DNA of 64,000 nucleotides from Taenia hydatigena (GCA_036345935.2 JADWOT020000004.1:1371087-1435086), one strand, 5' to 3'. Positions 24,018-38,800 are shown, counted from the first letter of the stretch. Made by a program: numbers and translations. The notes: generated by a model from the sequence alone, not told the origin.

Positions 24018-27000
24018 AGCAAAACCGTACATAGCAATGTGTTTCACTCCCATCATCACTTCACAGATCATTTAAAGCATTCCAGAATAATCTTAATTGG
24101 CCAGTTAGTGATTTGTCTTCGTTAAACAGGTAAGACACCTGCTGTAATCCATTTGAATTTGATGGCATCGAGATGGAAACCTGGCAATCGCAAGACCAAG
24201 GAGAGGACTTTCTTTGAAGTTAGAAGGGAACATTGTACAGCACTTGGTCAATAAGACAACAACAATTCAAGGAAGAAGTTCCCACAGGCTAACGTTTAAA
24301 ATGTGTGGCTTCCTCATTTCTGTCAATCCAAATGAGGTGGCATCCTCAACACCGCAGCACCTGAATAATGATGACGCCAAATTCATCCACAATGGAGTCG
24401 AGATCACGAACTGAACATGAGGTTTGCGGCAGTTTCATGGGGTTAAGGCGGATTGGTGGTCTTGAAAAAGTGCATGCATCCACCTTCACTGGATGCGGTT
24501 GTGCCAAGCTCTATGGCGCCTGTTAATGCGGCGTTCTACTCGTCAATCACCTCTGACACCATCTGGGACTATGCAACCGAAGCGATGGACAAAAATTACA
24601 AGTAGGCAACCAAAGCCAGCTTAGAAGAACCCAAAGCTTGATGGTTCAGGATACATGTTGCCTTTGCTTTTTTCAACATTGATAATCGTCCGATTCCCTC
24701 GCCTCTCCAACATCTCATCAACAGCCTCTAAAACAAAATTAGAAAAGCAAATTAGGAATGTATTGGCATTAACTAAGTAGATAAAGCAATATGCTTTATT
24801 TCGCATTTATTTTGTGCGACAACCATCGTGTAGAACCAACTTGCCTTCACCGTCAATGTCAGTATCGTAGTCCGGTGGGCTTTGTGGTGTTTTCACTTCA
24901 AAAGGAAGAGGTGAGTTTAACTAAATTTTTGATCCCTAAAAAGAGGGCAGCGTTGAAACGAGCAAGCCAGTTGAACACAAAATCTCTCTGGAAATATTCG
25001 TGCATAAGATCAAAACATTTGCCATCATTTGGAATCCCCTTTTAACTTCTAGTCTACGCTATTTCTTTACAAGTACTAATATGTCGAATTAAGCAGTTTT
25101 TACGAGTAAAGAATAATAAACTTGGGTATTTACATTCAACAGATCAGCATCAATCCAATTTTAGCCTCCAAAGGATCAAGAGATTCAGTCGGATGAGCTC
25201 TGACCGTTCAGAAGCATCAAAGCAGCAATCGGTAAATGACAAGCTGACCATCCATAGTGTTTGCTGTAGAGTTGCTCCCTACAACCAGAGAAGTTGACCA
25301 CCTATTCAAACTTATTAATCTAGCCCCATCCACCTCTGCGTCACTTCCTCGCTGTCTAACTTTACCTAACTGGCCGATCCCACAGGAGTGGAAATTGTTT
25401 GGTGAACTAGTGTTAGAGGAATACAGACGGGGAGGATGAGGACAAGGCGGCAAGAAGTGGACTTTGGTCCCACAGACCGACCAGCAATGACCGCTGCGAA
25501 AGACGTTTTCCTGCAAGGGTCGGAGCAGCACAAGGCTGAGAGACCTCAGCTGTGATCCATCCAGCATCCATCACAGATAAATCATGAAGTCTATTGTTCG
25601 TAAAGTGGATCGTACCTCACAAATGAGGTGCGTAGTGGGTCTTATGTGAAGATCTACTGCTAAATGTTCGTCTGCTAAAGCACAGTCAACAGGCAGTGAA
25701 GCAGAGAGGAGCCACTTAGTAGGAATGACTAGTTGGATGGAAGCGTTTGAAGGCTTTGTACATCAGCGGTGTCCTCCACCTTGGGGGTTTGCGTCCAGTC
25801 CACAGTGCATTTGAATCCCCGACTTACGTCCAAACTGATCGAGATGGTAGTAAAAAGAGATGGATCTTCCACTGAAAGCGAAATTTATCCGGGAGACCAT
25901 TCCTAAGGTCGCTTTGCGAACATCGGTTGAGGGCTGCAATGTGGAGGACTTTGGAGGAGAATTAAAATTATTTTCCTTTCACGTTTAATATCTTCTCTCT
26001 GCTTACAAATCCATTAATCTTTACTTTGCTTGAACACTTCACACATGATGGATGGCTGATCGCATAAGCATTTGACTAACTTCCATGGTCCTCATTTCAT
26101 CAACAGCGATTTGGGAGCATCTGCATTGAAGCGACCACATGGACTTGTGCTTCATCTGGTAGATCCATACCATTTGAGATCAATGACAGAAGATTGAAAA
26201 TGCTCAGGAAGAAGGATGTAGAATCCACAATCTCAACGCTCTGCTGCACCGCAGCCGACGATGAGTTCTTCATCATCCGCCATCTTTTGCAGAAACAAGT
26301 CCGACTTGTCAGTTTCTACTACGCAGGCTGCCATCCCTACCTGGAATTTTTTGCTTACTTTCTTAAGTCACACATGTGTGGTGCTTGCAACCAATTCGAC
26401 GTGATTTAACTTTCAAGTGGCAAATCTTGCACGGCAAATGGGATGCCAAATGAGGAAGAACGGTCTGAGTGGTCATGGAGTTCGATCCTCCTATGTACAA
26501 GGGCCTCAGCTCCATTGAGGACAATGGATCTCGAGCAAATATCCGTTAATCTGTTTTTGATTTCTTGTACAGATCTTTAAAAGCCTTAGTTACTATTCAT
26601 TTTTCCTTTTAGAATAGCCATGGGTCAAATAGAAGCATCATTTTTGATCATGGGTTTCCTTAAAGGCGGTCAAATTAAAGCTGTGGTGGAAGTCCTCAGT
26701 CCTTGTGACTTTAGCTATGCATGAGAATATGCCTTTTAAAGAAATCCAACATTTAAGCTGACTTTTGGGCGAAATTACAGGAGGAAGTTGGACATAGTTG
26801 ACTCCGTTTGGGCAAATAAGACGACTGAGCTCAGACTTGGCACGCAGCTTCTCGTGGTTCGGTGCAGCATAATCATGTCGTTCGGACGGACTTTCTCGCT
26901 TAAACTACTCAAAAGACAACAAAGGGATGAAACACTGTCTATTCCAGATGCTTCAAAGGGAAACAAATCAAAAGCACAGGCTCTACGATTGTTTGAACGA

Positions 27001-30000
27001 TTAACAGAAGCGTAAATAACCTTTTCAAAGTCAAGTAGGCGTTGAGTTGACATGATTAGCTAGCGAATTTAATCTCATGCTACAGTTTCTCTTCTTTTGA
27101 AAGAGAAGGCAGATTGGGGCTGAAGTGCCACTAAATCGAACCACACGACCATGTCTACGAGTGTGTATGATTAGCATTAAAACTCCGATTTCTATTCCTA
27201 ATTCCAAATGTAGCCACTTCCAAAATCATCGCAACTGATGACAATGTGGAAACGAATCCTTGCATTGGCATCACAGAATTCGTCCATTGGCGAAAAACCA
27301 AAATTGCATTAAAAATACACAAATTTGTTTGTATAATTGCTGAACTAAACCTGTATTTGAACCTGAGAGATAAAATCAAGGTGAAGACAGTTAATGCTAA
27401 TTGTAATGCCTGTGCTCTTTGAATGTGCCTGGAGGACAATTACAATCTGGTCGTGAGTCACTGCGGTCGCTGTCCGAAGCCCGAAACACCCGCATATCCT
27501 CCTTTGGCCTATAATGAGAATGTCCGGTAGCAACCAGCCTTCCCATTCCATGGGTGGAAGAAGGAAAGAAGAGGGGGATGGAGAACCGTCTACACTAATT
27601 TCTCCTGCTTTTACCATTTTAATTTAATAAAAAAGTTCGGAAATTTCGTTTTTTGCATGTGAAGTGGGAATTGGGCAGTTCAGCAGGTGGGAATGGGAAA
27701 ATTCCCATTCACCAATAAGATTATGGAACTCTTTTAAGCAAATGTGGGTTCTTCTAATGCTTCCAAGAAGGGACAACATTTTGAACGTGGTGTGACGCCT
27801 TAAAATCTTAACAAAATCACTCACCAGCTCGTCTTCAGGTTGGAGAATTCAATGAATTGGAGTCGGATAAGACTTTTGTGTGATCGGATGACCTCCGTTG
27901 AGGTGTCTTCTTTGGTTAGCTGCTCCATCAGAAGCACAATCCACTCAGGTTTCGAACGATCACCTCACAACTTCAACAATTCATGCAATTTTTGTCCGCA
28001 CCATTTGAGTCATTATTGGCGGATTTCGCAAATTAACATCATTCTTCTTTAACATTTGATTTTAAAATGTCGTACTGACCAAGGTAGTAAAAATTTGTCA
28101 AAGTATTTCGCCTGACGCTGCCACTGAACAATTTGGAAGGAATTGACAAGGTGATGGAGAGGGACAACGCTGTTGGGTGGTCTTTATGGAAAAGGAAAGC
28201 AAATGAAGCCTGATCAGTTTATGTTATCATGGCACTGGTCCAATTCATACCGTGACACATCGAGATCATTTTTAGACATTCCTGAATAAGCCTAAATAGG
28301 CGGTGGGATGCTCCAGTCAGCATGAAGGGCAACAGTAGTGATGCTTGCACGGAACATCAGAGCGAAGGACGTGGTACCCGAATCTGCAGATGATTAAGTG
28401 AATACTGTAAATCTGAAGGTGGAAGACTGCAGTCTTAGTCGCAAGTATTATAAGAAGTCGGTCTCATCTTTGACGTGCGATCAACGCTCAACTCTTGGTG
28501 AGCATCCATAAGACAAGCCCTCCCATCATTCATGAACTTCATCATCTGTGACACTGTCACGTCATGTTTCGTAAGGACGATAAAATTTGGGCGAATGGTC
28601 TGTTTGCTAAACAAACACAAAGGACTAAAGATAAAAATCCGAAGTTAAGGAAGGAAATAACGCTTTGAGATGGTGCTTAAAAGCTTTGACTCGGCTCCAC
28701 AGTTTCATGTCTGCTGTGATGGATTGATAAATTGTTCGGTGTCTATTTACAAATAGCGAGGCTTTTTGACCTGTTGAGTATTTCTGCGAATGCTGCTCAA
28801 TCGAGTTGAGATCTTCTGGTTTTGGAGACGTAAATGTGGAAAGTGGTAGTTAGCGCCACTTGGGTTTCGTTGTAACCATTTTTGCGTGGGTCGTTGGTGG
28901 AACATTCTCGCCACCGGTAGCCACGATGGCAGAAAACGGTGGCGTCACCTGCCAGTGTGGAAGAAGGTGCAATGTCCACCGAGTCTCCTAACAACAGCAA
29001 TTGTACAATTCAAAGCCACGAGCACTCGTACACACAGCAAACTGAAAGCATTGCAAGGTGTAATGTTGGCGCCGCTGAAGAACTCGGCAGGTGGAAGACA
29101 ATTGTTTGAAGTGTCCAACTGGTTAACTGTTAGTAACTACACCACCTTTGGTTATTCACCCTCAAATTGTCGCCTTGATGCTCATTTTTACAGCCACTGC
29201 GTCAACCTGAAGGGAGTCCCATCCCAGGCATTTGATGGGCGTGTCAACTGTCACCAGAGTGGCAAGCACGGTGGGTCAGAAGGCAGCACGGGGAAGTAGA
29301 CACAGTCTAACTGGATAATTCTTTCACATCAAGGTTGTCCACAGGTGTGAACTTCAATTTAGCGAGGAATTGTTCGGAAGATGCAGGCTCCTTAAAATTA
29401 ACGCTCCCACTTGACCTCAAATTCCATGCCGAGAGCTATCTATGCTTTCCAACACTTTTTGCATCGTAAAAGGTATTTTCTAGTAAACCATAAGCCATGG
29501 CCTTGTTAGCTAGATTGAGATCTAGGCGCCTTGACGTTTATTACAATGGCTTTCGCTATTTTCACACTTACTGCGTCACCAGTACGCAGGCTGTCAATGA
29601 TAATGTGTTTTCTGGAATGCGTCAAAGCATGCCAATCAAGTAGCGCAGAGTTGCCCGTCAACGTGATCGCTAAAAGTGTAAAATGCGAATCAGCTAGAAC
29701 CCATCCAACGTCGTTCTCGACGCTGATTTGGGAATTAAGTAGTATTTGCCATCAGGTAAAACTGCACACCCTGGGAACCATTCTATCATTAATAAGACTA
29801 AATTTGCCGTTTTTGGGGTTGAGGACTGCGATTTCCATGCTGAGAGTTTCATTAGTAAAGCTTGCTGAGAGAAATTCGGTCAACTAAGAATGGTGTGAAA
29901 ACTAGCCTTAGTTACGGTGACGGATTGCTTCAACACGCCACAACATTTCGTCTGAGGAATCCAGTTCTTACTATAAGAGACGTCCATAGTGGATGCAAAA

Positions 30001-33000
30001 GCTGAAAGGAGGCAAGCAAGTTGAATTCAATGGCCATAACTTCGTGGAAGATCTGTGTCATGGACGTCGAAACGAATAGTTTCAGCGAATAGCAGCTCTG
30101 CATTTTTTTACGGAAGGTAGGCAACAGACTTAGTTAAACGTGTTGGTAGCTTGACTATGGCCTTCGCTGTGAGGTTTTCAAGCTACCGCAGATGGAGTGG
30201 TTTGCCTTCTGACCTGTAAAATGTTGGAAAGGAATGCAACACTAACCGCTGTGGTGAACAAAGGTAAAGTTGTGCCCATTTGTCATGTCACCATGTGGGC
30301 AAGACTGGCAAGGGGATTGCAACCTCATCTACTTTGACATTATTTGATGAGTCGGTTCCTACAGGAAATACAATGCTGCATTTGTATTGGCTTTGCTTTT
30401 ACACTCGACTAAAAGTGGCTGAGAGGAAAAAACTATGTCCAAGGCAGTTTGACGATGTGAGTGTTGATGGAATTTTCCACCTTGACACAAAGTGGACGAT
30501 CTCACTGCATTCCGGTTGGCAAGACTGAAGGATAGATGGAAAACTCTGATCATTCCTATGCATCAATTTGAGCGCCAAGTAGTATTTCTCTGCAATAACC
30601 TTCCTTCGGTGTGGAAACAACGGGGCAGAAGATTGTGCATTTCAATCAAACACTCTTCCAAAGAGGCTGTTTCTCACCAACTTACGTAATTCTGAGATGT
30701 GGCCTTGAGTATGGATCGTGATGTTGGAGAGGATCACCTCGTTCCGATAAGACCATAGTGAATGAGCTTTCGCCGATGAGGCAGACTCAAGCAGCAGACA
30801 TCGTGGAAGAAGGCCTCCCTTTTCCCTGTGGCATAGCATTTGCATTCTTTCAACAATTTCTAATGAAGTACAATAAATTTGTGAATGCAATCACCACTTG
30901 AATGACCAAATTTTCAACAGACAAGTGCTGGAAATGGATAGTAAAGATTGGCTTGCTAAGCCTGCCTTGTTTACTTGCCCTGTCAAACCTCCTTTAAGTC
31001 TGTACTAAAGCCCAAGTATTAAAATGCGTCTTGTAAATGCTTTCTTAAGAAGGTTTTTACAAACAGCAGCACAATTATTGTCTCACTTTTGTACTATTTA
31101 CTTGCAGTCCAATCTTTTTTTTGTTTGTTTACCCGTGTCACATATATGTGACGAATAACTAACGGTGTTTTCTACTATAACAATTGCACTCCGTCTATGC
31201 TGACTTCAAACAAGGAGGATAATAAAGAAAGGTACTTAAATGGTTACTGGTAAAAACCGGTGAGGTGAACCCTCTCGTAGTATTTGATCCTTTCCACGTG
31301 AGCTCAACGGCAATTTGAACTCACAATAAAAACGTCTACCATTTCGACTTGCTGCAAAGTCTGCTGAAACCTGAAAAACAAAGGCATATTGTAAGAAATG
31401 ACATTTGCAATCTTAGAGCAGGGAGAGATCGTCGGATGAATTTCTAAAAGTTCTGTGTGATAAACGGTTTGAAAGAGGCGACGCGAGGTCACTGACACCA
31501 TTCGATGGCATTTACATTGCTGTAGCTCTCCACTGATTAACTTCCACCCTAGAACTAAAATTCTTCGGCTGAATTAACTTCGGAACGATTGGACCAGCCA
31601 AACGAAACGTTGGAGGTCTTCGGTCGTGGGATGTCCGCGGCCGAGAGGTGAATTGCTAGAAAGTGGAGCATATTGGTTTCGTGCTCACACTAGAAGACTG
31701 TATTACCTTTTTTTCTGCCTCTGTAGAGCAAATTTATAGCCGTATATTATGCTTATAAATTCAGATTGACTCCTAATTAAGTGCCAAAGCTTAAGAGCAA
31801 ACTTTTCCCCATATTTCTAACAGACAAGTCAGTGTATCTCACTTTTGCGGCAGATGAAACAAACATTCACCTCCCTCATCAGCCACAAACGTCTATCAAT
31901 TGTGTTTGTCGACAAAATTATGCGCAAAATCCGAAGTGTGATAAAGAATGCTTCAAGGAGTGCTAATATGCGTCTAAGGTTGATTGCGTAAGTACAAATG
32001 GTGCCAATGCATTGGAGGTCGCGCGGTGCCACACGCGTGTCTGGTTCAACGCACTGAGTGGGTTCAGCACAGCCCACCTTGGTATGGCTACCAAAAACCC
32101 GGACAAATGTCCACAAAACTACCACGAAAATGCAAACAATCCTTTCAGATCGTATTGGTTTGGTGGTCTGGGATGAAGAACAAAAAACTCTTTACTCACT
32201 AAAATTAAGTAGAAGTTACTAAATGGGCCTTGTATAGTCGTAAATTAGAGCGAATTTCACAGGCTTCTTTGTCTTCTCTGTGTGAGATCCAATTTTGTGG
32301 GCAAAGGTGATATTATAATTGACTGTTGTCCAGTCTCTTAGCAACACAAACTGCTTACAAATTAGTCAAAGTTGTTTAAACGGATTTTTCTCACTTTTTT
32401 CATTCTTTGCCCATTGGAAGCTTAGCTTATTGGCGAGGTGTACGATCCCTGCCCAACTCCTTTCAGGAAGTGGAAATCCACTTTGTTGAAAGTGGGGATT
32501 AAAGCTGGGTAGTGATGAGAGGAAAGCACAACAGTTTGATAAAATCTACTTGTGGAGTGATGTTGGCCAACCCCTCCGATCTCCTTTAATTCGGTCTCCA
32601 CGCTGGTGAAAACGCTCGTCATCTTCAAGGCAAGTAATCACTTGTTCTTACCATGGCGCATCGAGCTGAACAAGCAGGAAAGATACTGCATCATACAAGG
32701 CGTTTCGTGGGCACAATCGTCCTTATAACGATGCTTCCCCCAACTTCAATCTCCTCTTGCTCGGCACTTCTAAACAGACGAGCAGTTTGGCCAAGGAGAA
32801 AGTGTCTTCCATCCAGACAACTTTTTGAACGCCGTGAAGTCACGTTGAATCCAAATCTTTCCATCTCGTCCATTATTCATTACTGTTTGTCGATAGATCC
32901 ACATCAGAAGGCATCAGCCCATACCTCCTCACTGCAACACCAAATTACGCTTCCTGATTGCTCTTTGCTGCGTCCCCATCGTCCAAGTCATTGCATCAGC

Positions 33001-33264
33001 TGCCATTCCCACACCGCATCGCACCAAACGGCTCATCCCCCGACTCCCACAGCCAAAACCAAGCCGCATCGAGGTGGCACTGACGCCCAGTCAGCCATCT
33101 TTCAGATAAGTGAAACACTGACATGCAGATGTCCACCCAAACCATCCACCTTACGCAAAAAAATTGACCATTGTTACCATCATCACCGTTAAATGTGAGG
33201 AAGACAAATGTATCTGCTCATTCCCTTGACGAGAGAAGTCCATTGGTTGCCGAAAGCTACTTCC
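24018..33264. other. Gene-poor spacer with candidate exons
   Basis: No gene is proven. On the minus strand several GT-AG-bounded open segments have compatible phases. One chain is 28279-28162 region, 28110-28027 region and 27960-27823, the last reading DRSKPEWIVLLMEQLTKED. Another is 24972-24840 region joined to a terminal exon ending near 24626 (EAVDEMLERRGNRTI ... PEPSSFGFF stop). Individual segments are short enough to be open by chance and none matches a family I know, so I do not call a CDS. The rest shows nothing recognisable. Confidence 0.2.
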
Positions 33265-33900
33265 AGTATCATGTCTTCGTAGACATACTGTAACAATTCA
33301 TCACGCATTCCCAAAATGGCATAATCTTGTTGCTAGCTCCCACCATCTGAAGCTAACAATCTACTTCTAGCCACCTCTGTTTCCACTTCCTCATCTCCAT
33401 CTTTTCCATTTCTCGGGCTACTATTTCACGTCTTCCAAGAAGAGGTGCACTAACCATTGGAACATTGTGGACAATGACGTCAGTCACTACTTCCTCTTCC
33501 TCCTTCGCCTTCTTTTCCCCGTCCACTCACACAGAAGTACTTTCTTTCTTATCGTTTAGCTTTTTGGCTCCACCTCATGTGCCATCCTGACGCTTTCGCG
33601 ACAAAAAGCAACCCTTTCCCGCCTTCCATTTGCGTTGCATCGAGTAAGTAGACCCCAGTCCAGAATTGTATGGTCTCCAACAGGTAAGCACTTCCCAGTT
33701 AACAATTCCCTCTGCAGTACACCACACTCACACAAAGCATAGTCCTATGAGTTTGAAGTAATTCCTGTCCTAGAAGTCCAACAAGGGCAGTCGGTAGCCG
33801 GGAGTCGAATAATGACCGCAACTTATGAGACTAGCCAGTAACGCCTTCGGTTATCACCCCTCACAAGTCAACCGCTCAGTTAGCAATCCAAAATGCATGC
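33265..33900 (+). repeat. Dispersed repeat, copy 1
   Basis: Same orientation as 59268-59996. Shared blocks: GAAGCTA..AATC.A.TTC.AGCCA, AACATTGTGGACAATGACGT, CTTCCAAGAAGA.GT, AGTTAACAATTCC.TCTGCA and AATTCAAAATGCATG-like at the end. Identity is perhaps 65-75%. No terminal repeats or target duplication found. No long conserved frame. Confidence 0.7.
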
Positions 33901-35319
33901 GGCATTTCCGCAAAGTGCGGGGAGGAAGGAAAGAACAGTCTAAGTGCTACCCTGACCTCATGATGCCAGGACACCACGCAGACACTCAGGACGAGGAGAT
34001 GGACCCTGGGATAGACCACCGACACCAGTGGAGTCGTTAGGTGGATGTGATTAGGGGATTCGGTGTGAAAAGCGCTCATCAACGCACAACTCATGCGAAT
34101 GGAATAGTTACGGTTAAAAATATGCTTCAGCGCTCTTTTCCTCCCAAAATCATACGCCACGCAGGCGTCAAGAGGAAAGTAGGAACCAAAATCGGTTTTG
34201 AAAAATGGAACAAGGACAGAGCAAATCCATCCAACTGACCTAACCATCGAGGATACCAAAACACCCTGGAAAGCTTCACGTAAAAGGGCGAATAACTGAC
34301 TATGGCATGACGACAGAACCAAGATGTGGACAGCACCACGTCAACCTAAATCCAATTAGATGCGTGCCACTGGAACACCGCCAGAGTACTCAACAAAGGC
34401 TAAGCAGAACCGTAATTGGAAACTCATTTCCATCCTTTGACTCGGAAATAAAGGCACCTAAATTCATCGGCTCACTTTTACTATCTCACGACGTCTAAAT
34501 ACACCTTTGGAAAGACAACCCACGCCAACGATGGTAACTGGTGGCATACGTTACTCGTTCGTTTCAAAAAGTGGAAGCACTACTTCTCCCACTGTTCCCA
34601 TCATCAATATGGCACAGCCGAATTCAGTATGATGGAGGCGATCTCGATCTTCACTGCACAACCGCACCGCCAATCAATCCATTGTCATGCAGCACCCAAC
34701 TCCTTCGTGCCGATCAAAGGTGGAAAGCTGTCTAGGCACTCAATGTGCACAATTCCACCAGAATAGAGAATTTCCTTGGTGTCTGAGATCGCACACACAT
34801 TTTCCGTGATAAATTTTCGCAGAAGTGACTGACCTTTGGCGACATGGGGATCACCGGCATCGAGACTGCCAGTGCTTAACGCGTGGCCTAACGTGAAACG
34901 TCTAAACTACTCAAACGTCATGCTCAATATCTTCTATAACCACAGCTATAGAACAGCCAGCACGAGCCACTCGCCGCTGTTGGCATGGAACCTCGTCGGC
35001 CACCACGCGTTCTTTTCATGCACACAAGCACTAGCCGGATTGAAAGTCCAGATTGAACTGGATTGGGATATGTGCACCGACTGCTAGAGACAGAACGCTA
35101 ATTGGTACTACAGTACCAGCCCCTTCCATGATTCTAAAACCAGGCGACCTGAGACTCGGCATCAAGGCGTCTGCCATAGCACGAGATTTAGTAAATCTGC
35201 TTCACATTCAAACATAAACAAGGGGAAAGAGAAGAGAGGGTAGCAAGTGGGTGATAACAATGACATTAACAGGGAGGGAGAAATGCACTACTCATCTATT
35301 CAAACATTCCATTGACCAT
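33901..35319. other. Spacer 3' of BTAF1
   Basis: Plus-strand frames of 60-85 codons (34307-35087) are interrupted and unrecognised. The BTAF1 3' UTR should start below 35320. No minus-strand AATAAA stands out. Confidence 0.4.
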
Positions 35320-35881
35320 CTAACAGGCGTCTCGAGGTAGTCGGGTCAAAAACTCGCGCATATCGTACTCTGCAGTATACTCTTCCATCTCCGCATCGCC
35401 CCAACTCGGTCCCTTTCCCGCACTACTTGCACCACCATTGTCCGACAGCGCTGATACACCTTCTCTTGTCACTGCTGCCGCCATGTTATCAATCAGCCGA
35501 CTGGTGTCCATCTCTCCCAGCGCCTGATTGTCGGGTTGAGAGATGAGGGTGCGTGCTAGGTGGCGTTTGAACACCTGCAGACTCATAATTCGCTCCTCAA
35601 TGCTGCCTGCAGTGAGAAGACGGAAGACAGAGACCACACGGCGTTGACCGATCCGGTGAGCCCGATCCATGGCCTGAAGATCGCGGCAGGGGTTCCAGTC
35701 GTGCTCCACAAAGATTACCGTGTCCGCACCCGTTAAATTCAAACCGAGGCCACCGACTGCGGTGGTGAGGAGAAGGGCGTCGATGGAAGGATCAGCATTG
35801 AAACGGGAGACCAGGGCCTCACGTGCACTCAACGAGACGCTGCCGTCGAGACGGAGATGCACAAGGCTCTTGAACTCCGTA
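35320..35881 (-). CDS. BTAF1: BTAF1 last exon: helicase C-lobe motifs IV-VI and C-terminus
   Basis: Starts with the last base of an Asn codon (AA|T ACG), then TEFKSLVHLRLDGS (motif IV region), VSRFNADPSIDALLLTTAVG, GLGLNLTGADTVIFVEHDWN (motif V) and LQAMDRAHRIGQRRVVSVFR (motif VI arginine fingers). It ends in a Ser/Gly-rich linker and EEYTAEYDMREFLTRLPR before TAG, matching the bridge-like tail of human BTAF1 (..SEYSLENFMHSLK). Strongest single exon for the family assignment. Confidence 0.97.
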
Positions 35882-38800
35882 CTGGGAGCGAGATAGGGAA
35901 AAAAACAGTCAAGACCTACCATTTATTCAACTCTCGTGAAGCCACATCGAGTCTATCAATCAATCCCACTTCACCCATCAATTCCTCTCAATTCTGTCCA
36001 GCTACCAATCTGTGGATCCATCCAATTGCTCATCTGTCAACTGGTCCATCTAGCTACTCAAATCCTTATTAATCCAGATAGCCAACCATGCAGTGCTATA
36101 AAACTTGATTCCTTCTCTAGCCAGGAATTCAGCCAACCACAAATTGACCGACACAATCTGCCCTACATCCATCCATCTATGCATCACATTGAAGCTATCC
36201 AATCACAACTAAACATACATCTCCTCTGATAAATTCATCCATCCACTTTACCATTCATTCGTCTTGGGTCCATTTACTGTGAATTTTGGATAAGTGAAGT
36301 GACCAAGAGGGAAAAGCAGATCCCTCGGCTTACTTGAGTAGACGCGTGACAAGATTGAGCATCTTCTTAGTCTGAAAGAAAATTAGGGCTCGATGCTGCC
36401 TCAGCAGATCGTTCTGTTCCTCGACCTCCGCAATCGACATCACATCCTCTGTCGGATAACCACCTCCTCCGTTGCCGTCCCCTCCGCCGCTGTTACCGCT
36501 GCTTCGAGAGTCACCGAAGCCGCAGTCTATGAGGAGTTGTCTGGAAAGTACGTGGAAGAAAAAGTGGGAAATAAGATTATCTAACAGATGCTGATTTCTT
36601 GGAGAATTTAGCCTAATTAAAATGAATTGTGGACTAAGTCGGGTGAACAGGAGACGAATAGAGGTAGGTGAGTGAACGGATAGATGAGGCGTGTCTGCCA
36701 TTAAAAAAGCCGCCACGCAGTTTACATGGAATTGTCCAGTAATATGGCAGAGAGAGGGGAAGATGCAAAAGAAGAATGTGACCTACTAAGGGTAGATTTG
36801 ATAACGGTTCTTTAGATATCTAGTCACACCTCGCCCCGGAGAAATTTTAGACAATTTGTATGAATTTCATGGAACTCTACATCAACAAATGCTTTGTCAA
36901 TCCAAACGTATCATTTACACACAGGGTGGGAGGTAACAGGAGAATGACCCACCTTAGCGCCATCAACTTCCCTGATAGATGAAAGTCGTCCAGACCATCA
37001 CTGTTTTCAGCGCAGTGCTCCAACGCCCAATCATAGAGAGGATGTTCGGGAGAAAGCACCAGACTAGGGTGGTTGCAAACCGCCAGGAGGTACTTTATGG
37101 ATCGGAAACCGCCACTGGTCCTCTTTACGTCACACGCAGCAGAGGTAGATTGGTCCAGAGTCAGGTTAAGCGCTTCCTGTCCTTCCAGTGTTTTTGAGAA
37201 GGTCTCGTAGAGTTTCGACTGTCAAAAAAAGTGGAGAATGGCTAATCAAACACTTGTATTTGAAAGAAGTTTGAAGGCACTACTGAAACGGGAAGTTGTA
37301 AGGACTTTGAATCCAGCAGACACTTCCAAAGAGAGATAAAATTAGCAATTCAAACTTTCTCCTTTACAGAAACAAATCACACCAAAGAGACCGAACGATA
37401 CTACTGAGTAAGTTGGCAGTAGTATGCGTCCCTAAATGCTAGACATTGGATTAAATGAACGCGTCCGGTGAAGAGAATGGATTTTACTTTGATTTGTTTT
37501 GTGCTAAAACATAAACAAACCATGCAGCATTCACTTCGAGTCAAAATCCCACTAAAATGAATCAGCAGTAAGAAAGCACGAGGAAACCGCAAAAAATTGA
37601 GTCCAGAAAAGGGAACGAATGCCCACAGAAATTAAGGGATGAAAAAGTAAGACTTAAAATGAAAAGAAGGGAAATGGCAAGTCTCAACCTAACCTGAAGA
37701 GGAGTCATGTTGCAGAGGTAGTCTTGAATGACTTTGGGAGGAAGGTCTTGCAGAACTTCCTCTTTGAGGCGACGTAGAACAAAAGGCATCACGATGCGAT
37801 GCAGCTCCTCCAACGCCTGTTGACCTACAACAAACCAACGAAATCGTCTATAAGCAGGGTTCAATGAAAAGGGAATCGGTATCATGCGCGAGAATCCCAC
37901 TTTCCATCTTAAGGCGCTTCCGGCTGTCCGTGAACGCCTCCTCCAAAATTTGGGTGTTTCGCCGTGCCTCTAGTAATGGTTCAGAATGGCAGTATTGGTG
38001 AACCCGATCCCCAAACGCCACAAAAGGAAGGCATTGGCTGTAGATGATTGAGTATGCGGAGAATGACAAAAGGAAAGCCCCATTTTGGGCAATTCACAAC
38101 GCCACGACCTATCGTGTACTGCATGAAATGGCTTTTGGCTTTTGCTCATTTAACCTTTCCCGAGTTCCCAAGTCCTCTCCTCATTAAGCATACAATTTGG
38201 TGATAATGAAACCAATAATTTTGCGGAGATATGTGCTTCTAGAGTAGCAAATCGTAAACAGTCTTTAGATTGGACATCCTCACCTGCCTGTTGTAACTGA
38301 GCGCTGGCCTTTGGATCGCGTGTGGCAAGGAGAGGGCGCGCAAAGCGTGAATTGAAAGCGGCCTCCGAGGGAGCGAGAAAGCCGGGCATAAGGAAGTCAA
38401 AAAGCGACCACAACTCACCCACCCGGTTCTGTACCGGCGTGCCTGTCAGAATGAGACGGTGGCGGGCACGCAGCCTCTTCACTGCACACGAAAGCTTTTT
38501 GTGAAAAAAAAAGATCATCAACAAAGGCAGTAGGAGGTGATGACTGTCTGGTGATGAGTCTCACATCTAGTTGGCGAACCTGCTCTCATAATCGGTCCAG
38601 TTGATGTTTGATGAACAGGAACGCGGAAATTAAGTGGACATAAGGACATTTTTACCACATACAAAATCCTAAAAGAGTTGAAGCTATGGCTTTAGTTGTT
38701 GGACGAGCATACACCCGAAATGAGAAAATGAGTGCTCTAAAACTGCAACTGTAGGCGAACCACATTAGAACACTTAAAACATTCTCAAATTCAACCTATC

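Noticed and set aside
28886..29887. Two plus-strand frames of 137 and 118 codons
   Set aside because: No recognisable domain, no splice pattern linking them, and lengths expected by chance in a 15-kb spacer.
32410..33000. Minus-strand pieces (CAHETPCMMQYLSC) recalling a small CHCH mitochondrial protein
   Set aside because: It needs a 29-nt intron, lacks the second CX9C pair, and the other two frames are equally open in parts.
37848..38069. Minus-strand frame EPLLEARRNTQILEEAF considered as a BTAF1 exon
   Set aside because: Exons 38284-38494 and 37694-37824 join directly in phase (GCA G|GT) and cover the conserved sequence, so this lies in an intron.
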